From: UBA7867 sp964579205
GTDB taxonomy: Bacteria > Bacillota > Clostridia > Christensenellales > UBA1242
Length of the DNA stretch: 24,004 nt
Reading direction: 5' to 3'
NCBI GenBank assembly: GCA_964579205.1
Contig: CAZOFH010000014.1
Location: forward strand, 1-24,004
Shown here: one piece after another, positions 23,701 through 24,004 of the stretch
How the letters are laid out: each line of letters opens with the position of its first letter
How positions within the stretch are numbered: position 1 is the stretch's first letter
Translations under genes and position numbers: made by a program
The notes under the pieces: model-generated
The model's input: the letters and a program-made list of their open reading frames with translations, nothing else
What the model was told of the DNA's origin: nothing
The model's database searches: none

Positions 23701-23823
23701 CGCATCACTTGTCGCAGATGTCGGGTCAACCAATATCTCATCCACCTTTTTGAACGAGCCCGTGTTTAGCCAAGAAAAAGCTTCTGATTCAGAAGGCTTT
23801 TCGACTGTGCATAAGTAACTCAC
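20716..23823 (-). CDS. Large InlB-repeat surface protein, 5' end frameshifted
   Basis: A 1,035-residue open frame (numbering from the GTG at 23823). Residues 46-72 may form a short coiled coil. About 80-362 resemble the DUF6273-type domain of gut Firmicutes (GGLDWIVTY, TLWLSNN, YLWLPSM, TWLRSADYRSSNFGWALYP, CAVRPALLLSL). Three InlB B-repeat-like units follow (about 374-449, 452-528, 531-609; each has GY.F.GY/W and ends LYAKW, LFAVW, LYAYW), then a jelly-roll-like carbohydrate-binding-type segment (about 615-787) ending DLTEIFGAGNEPTKAWCD, a further partial repeat ending LYAVW (about 810-858), a divergent InlB-type unit (860-935) and a last GYEFVGWYLD unit (942-1020). No LPxTG motif or C-terminal helix. 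The GTG has no ribosome site. The real start is probably the ATG at 23905, put out of frame by a G7 run; with six G it would give a 1,062-residue protein with an N-terminal anchor. Confidence 0.85.
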   Translation of the reverse strand: MSYLCTVEKPSESEAFSWLNTGSFKKVDEILVDPTSATSDAPFKYSTLKTLVNMIYGQEGELDAQITSLKSSTATTPLTSANMRAKTYNKTSGQSIVVRLGGLDWIVTYVSNDTSGNLIATLWLSNNHQEAWSDQTKSLGRYYSLSTGGLISDWSANWTNTTVGSYPSNMYGTSYIRVEALNNPNNRQYATSNSAMSSTVSQSTDHVFALYTVESKGLTQYLATPNKMAWINNMQNPAHRNDSNYWQNSESLTATNGYGYSGSWYSSDYNYTGKTGYANWATDYLWLPSMAEVGYEDAHDGFWEISIAERSTYDGSSMNTWLRSADYRSSNFGWALYPAGSNYYWPNVNASCAVRPALLLSLSSAASDSAGRPITVSLNNQSAATTGSTSVTATFGAAMPSITVPTRIGYIFGGYYTSANGGGTQYYTASGASTKTCDFTSDTTLYAKWTPITYTINYNSNGGTGTMAASSHTYDVAKNLTANSFTRTGYTFQGWATSANGAKVYNNRASVSNLTTTNGGTVNLFAVWQAVTVTLALDNQSATAAGTASVSVTYGAAIPSISPPTCTGYKFNGYFTATNGGGTKIYNANGSPAISTSTFASGATLYAYWTLDTYRVIFDDSGFENKVGALVGGFENTGWSNGVYDTTHVRSGQYSYKIAATSAMPEKTVSTTQAVALDATTKNHTFYAQYWGYQETTSGSQSTQIYWPIEEPSFGQIALGTAGQWNMYSYYATRSNNALTGSMSLRIDYDNNSIDGTLWVDDFLLLDLTEIFGAGNEPTKAWCDANIRTGVSTQEITQGTATALTAHPATNVLTGISFAGWATSPRAGFATQTVAYTDGQSVNSLADAGATKVLYAVWKPNDYTITLKSNDTAAEGILIGAGAHPYGSTVTIAAYAQKGYNFSHWLRDGATFAGNGSNSITITIDTSNHTYTAVFEEAGIASETFLVSATKGGMAYVVGEDASELEANDTITVATNICVEGYEFVGWYLDNDRTTVLSTAMSYRVKKSVAYKHILVAVYRPVSSNNVNLETDNTE

Positions 23824-23866
23824 TAAGAGCCACGCTGAGCAGGAAATTATAACAAGTATTATTAGG

Positions 23867-23905
23867 CTAATTAAAGCCCCCCCAGGTCAGAAAGCCTTTA
23901 TTCAT
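23867..23905 (-). CDS. Out-of-frame start of the surface protein (12-codon frame)
   Basis: ATG at 23905 with AAGGAG nine bases upstream (23920-23915) opens MNKGFLTWGGFN and then meets TAG at 23869-23867. Dropping one G from the run at 23877-23883 gives instead MNKGFLTWGALISLIILVII followed by SCSAWLLVSYLC, a typical signal anchor that continues straight into the large open frame. So this is best read as the true 5' end of the surface protein gene in an off state, not a separate peptide gene. Confidence 0.75.
   Translation of the reverse strand: MNKGFLTWGGFN
23877..23883 (-). repeat. G7 homopolymer at the surface protein frameshift
   Basis: Seven C on the plus strand, seven G on the coding strand, about 22 bases after the ATG at 23905. 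Frame is restored by six or nine G. Confidence 0.9.
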
Positions 23906-24004
23906 CGCGTTTTTCTCCTTTTTTTGCCTATTTTTTGACCCCAGTTTTTGGGGCGAAAATGCCCACTTTTTACAACTTTCGCCCGCCGCAAAACTTGAGG
24001 TGTT
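23906..24004 (-). promoter_or_regulatory. Leader of the surface protein gene with competing hairpins
   Basis: Minus strand order: GGGCGAAA (23984-23977 as the plus-strand TTTCGCCC) pairs perfectly with TTTCGCCC (23958-23951); the end of that arm, CCCC (23953-23950), can alternatively pair with GGGG (23942-23939) to form a hairpin followed by TCAAAAAA rather than T. The ribosome site AAGGAG follows at 23920-23915. No clear promoter is visible before the window ends. Confidence 0.35.

Noticed and set aside
1..24004. CRISPR arrays, tRNA or rRNA genes, complete insertion sequences
   Set aside because: No regularly spaced direct repeats, cloverleaf genes with CCA ends or transposase reading frames were found on either strand.

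Overview
The window looks like a chromosomal segment of an uncultivated low-GC Bacillota (Clostridia-like, probably gut-associated). That placement is inference. It rests on strong AGGAGG-type ribosome binding sites, TTGNNN-17-TATAAT promoters, the dnaG-rpoD-trmK-zinc ribbon operon, a Firmicutes-style GlmU, tightly overlapping genes, and a large surface protein built of InlB-type repeats with a domain typical of gut Firmicutes. The code is standard, with TGA used as stop. No rRNA, tRNA, CRISPR array or transposase was seen.

Layout. 1-561 is non-coding and carries an unusual GC-rich island: five perfect inverted repeats packed back to back at 305-388, which can also fold as a cloverleaf. 562-3558 (+) encodes a small-multidrug-export family membrane protein and then two overlapping CPBP (CAAX-like) intramembrane protease genes, ended by a terminator. 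3559-3958 is AT-rich and gene-free. 3959-5812 (-) holds gltX and a short ferritin-like gene of the encapsulated-ferritin type. The latter is divergent from a small three-helix membrane protein gene (5948-6253, +). 6302-10550 (-) is a four-gene cluster: TPR protein, YkvI-like transporter, and GlmU split into two genes in inverted order. 10692-15033 (-) is the macromolecular-synthesis operon dnaG-rpoD-trmK-zinc ribbon protein. 15318-18350 (-) pairs an ABC-F ATPase with cysS. 18574-20325 (-) is aspS with a clear promoter. 20716-23905 (-) is a ~1,040-1,060-residue surface protein.

How it fits together. Most of the window is housekeeping: three aminoacyl-tRNA synthetases, primase, the main sigma factor, a tRNA methyltransferase, and the UDP-GlcNAc enzyme for cell wall precursors.

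The observations most worth checking are: (1) a run of seven G within the signal/anchor segment of the surface protein puts its ribosome-bound start out of frame, which fits phase variation, a sequencing error or early decay; (2) GlmU exists as two genes that each retain the same left-handed beta-helix segment, as if glmU was duplicated and each copy lost a different half; (3) the ABC-F protein has lost Walker A, Q-loop and the catalytic Glu (now Gln) in its second ATPase domain while its first site is intact; (4) the palindrome array at 305-388.
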